Shown here one piece after another: positions 41,336 through 41,896 of a stretch of 41,896 nucleotides of DNA. Positions within the stretch are counted from its first letter, which is position 1. The number at the start of each line of letters is the position of its first letter. The stretch is from Bacteroidota bacterium (GTDB lineage: Bacteria > Bacteroidota > Ignavibacteria > UBA10030 > UBA8401). The position numbers were made by a program, and so were the translations under genes. The DNA lies in NCBI GenBank assembly GCA_013361065.1, contig JABWAK010000014.1:1-41896 (forward strand), given 5' to 3'. Below the pieces are notes generated by a model, which saw only the letters and a list, made by a program, of their open reading frames with translations, was not told the DNA's origin and did not search any database.

Positions 41336-41896
41336 ACCGTTCCTATCATGGATCGTTCACGGAGCATGGAGACCGTTTCGGCGGTCCGTGCCGCCGTGTA
41401 TTCCACCTCGTCATCGGTAGTGAACCGGCCGAGTCCGAACCGGAGCGTGGAGCGTGCGGATGCACCGTCCAGTCCGATCGCCTGCAGCACATGGGAATAA
41501 TCCGACTCCCCTACCTCTTCGGACAGACAGGCAGAACCGGCGGAGACTGCCACATCGCTCATGGCGGTCATCACCTGGTCCCCGCGCACACCGCTGAAGG
41601 TGATACTGAGATTGTTCGGCAGACGCTGTTCCGGATGACCGTTAACGGCCGTTCCCGGGATGCGCTGAAGCCGTTCCTGCAGGTCATCCCGCTTCCGTTG
41701 GAGCTCTGCATTCTCCGTCCCCATCCGTTCCAATGCGATGCGGACCGCAGCGCCGAATCCGACGATGGCCGCGACGTTCTCCGTGCCCGAGCGCAGGTTG
41801 CGCTCCTGGCCGCCGCCGGAAATCAGCGGCTTCAGCTCGATGCGCTTGTCCAGCACCAGCGCCGCGGCGCCCTTCGGGCCATAAATCTTGTGCGCG
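41332..41896 (-). CDS. IscS/NifS-type cysteine desulfurase, N-terminal part outside window
   Basis: The gene enters from the right edge; only its last 187 residues are here, starting at AHKIYGPKGAAALVLDK, whose Lys is the PLP-binding residue. The track's start (MLDKR) is internal. GGGQERNLRSGTENVAAIVGF and the flexible Cys loop SAGSACLSEEVGESDYSH are typical of group I (IscS/NifS) desulfurases, and differ from the SufS motif RTGHHCTQP found downstream. The loop has an extra EEVGES stretch compared with the E. coli GSACTS. It is the first visible gene of the Fe-S operon, so the operon carries two desulfurases of different groups. It ends on an ATGA overlap with the 97-aa gene. Confidence 0.92.
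   Translation of the reverse strand, partial: AHKIYGPKGAAALVLDKRIELKPLISGGGQERNLRSGTENVAAIVGFGAAVRIALERMGTENAELQRKRDDLQERLQRIPGTAVNGHPEQRLPNNLSITFSGVRGDQVMTAMSDVAVSAGSACLSEEVGESDYSHVLQAIGLDGASARSTLRFGLGRFTTDDEVEYTAARTAETVSMLRERSMIGTV

Noticed and set aside
1-41896. CRISPR arrays, insertion sequences, tRNA or rRNA genes
   Set aside because: I scanned the intergenic gaps, all shorter than 300 bases, and saw no regularly spaced repeats, transposase motifs or cloverleaf-like sequences.

Overview
The window is a dense, almost one-sided stretch of chromosome. Every gene I accept is on the minus strand, so transcription runs from high to low coordinates, and the long plus-strand ORFs are antisense shadows. 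It suggests a Gram-negative member of the Bacteroidota/Chlorobi (FCB) group, most like an Ignavibacteria/Kapabacteria-type lineage. The pointers are a secreted protease with a C-terminal 'NYPNPFNPSTT' sorting domain of the type used by type IX secretion, an Oar-like TonB-dependent receptor with a carboxypeptidase-regulatory N-terminus, a large SecA with a SEC-C zinc tail, SufBCD with SufU, and clear AAGGA-type ribosome binding sites. The lineage is inference; no rRNA is present. No intergenic stretch exceeds 300 bases.

Region 1 (1-12.4 kb) encodes a type IV pilus machine. In transcription order it holds two paralogous major-type pilins, PilC, PilB, three minor-pilin-like proteins, then PilT, a PilM-PilN fusion, a PilO-PilP fusion and a very short PilQ-type secretin. 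A strong sigma-70 promoter (TTGACA-N17-TATATT) precedes pilT, and a U-tract terminator closes the unit after the secretin. All five pilin-like proteins begin Met-Gly directly before the hydrophobic helix, and none can have a longer leader. This pattern, together with the fused alignment subunits, is the most unusual thing in the window. A partial lipoprotein gene lies at the left edge.

Region 2 (12.4-20.2 kb) carries large membrane proteins. Two TMTC-like GT-C glycosyltransferases with C-terminal TPRs and a polytopic membrane protein are joined by ATGA overlaps. A separate GT-C/TPR protein of 827 residues lies upstream of them. Their position next to the pilins makes pilin or surface-protein glycosylation a reasonable guess.

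Region 3 (20.2-31.5 kb) has a two-gene operon of a small secreted protein and a matrixin-like zinc protease, then secA, a PduO-type corrinoid adenosyltransferase whose short leader is essentially one terminator-like hairpin, an ENPP-family phosphodiesterase, and the Oar-like receptor. Several genes end in long perfect hairpins, many without a good U-tract.

Region 4 (31.5-41.9 kb) has an M20 dipeptidase, a 33-residue very basic protein missed by the ORF track, a small zinc-ribbon protein, a LON substrate-binding-domain protein, and a long iron-sulfur operon read as IscS-type desulfurase (partial), an unknown 97-aa protein, sufA, sufB, sufC, sufD, sufS, sufU and sufT, followed by a superoxide dismutase. 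Oxidative-stress protection and Fe-S assembly are thus co-transcribed. No CRISPR array, insertion sequence, tRNA or rRNA was seen.
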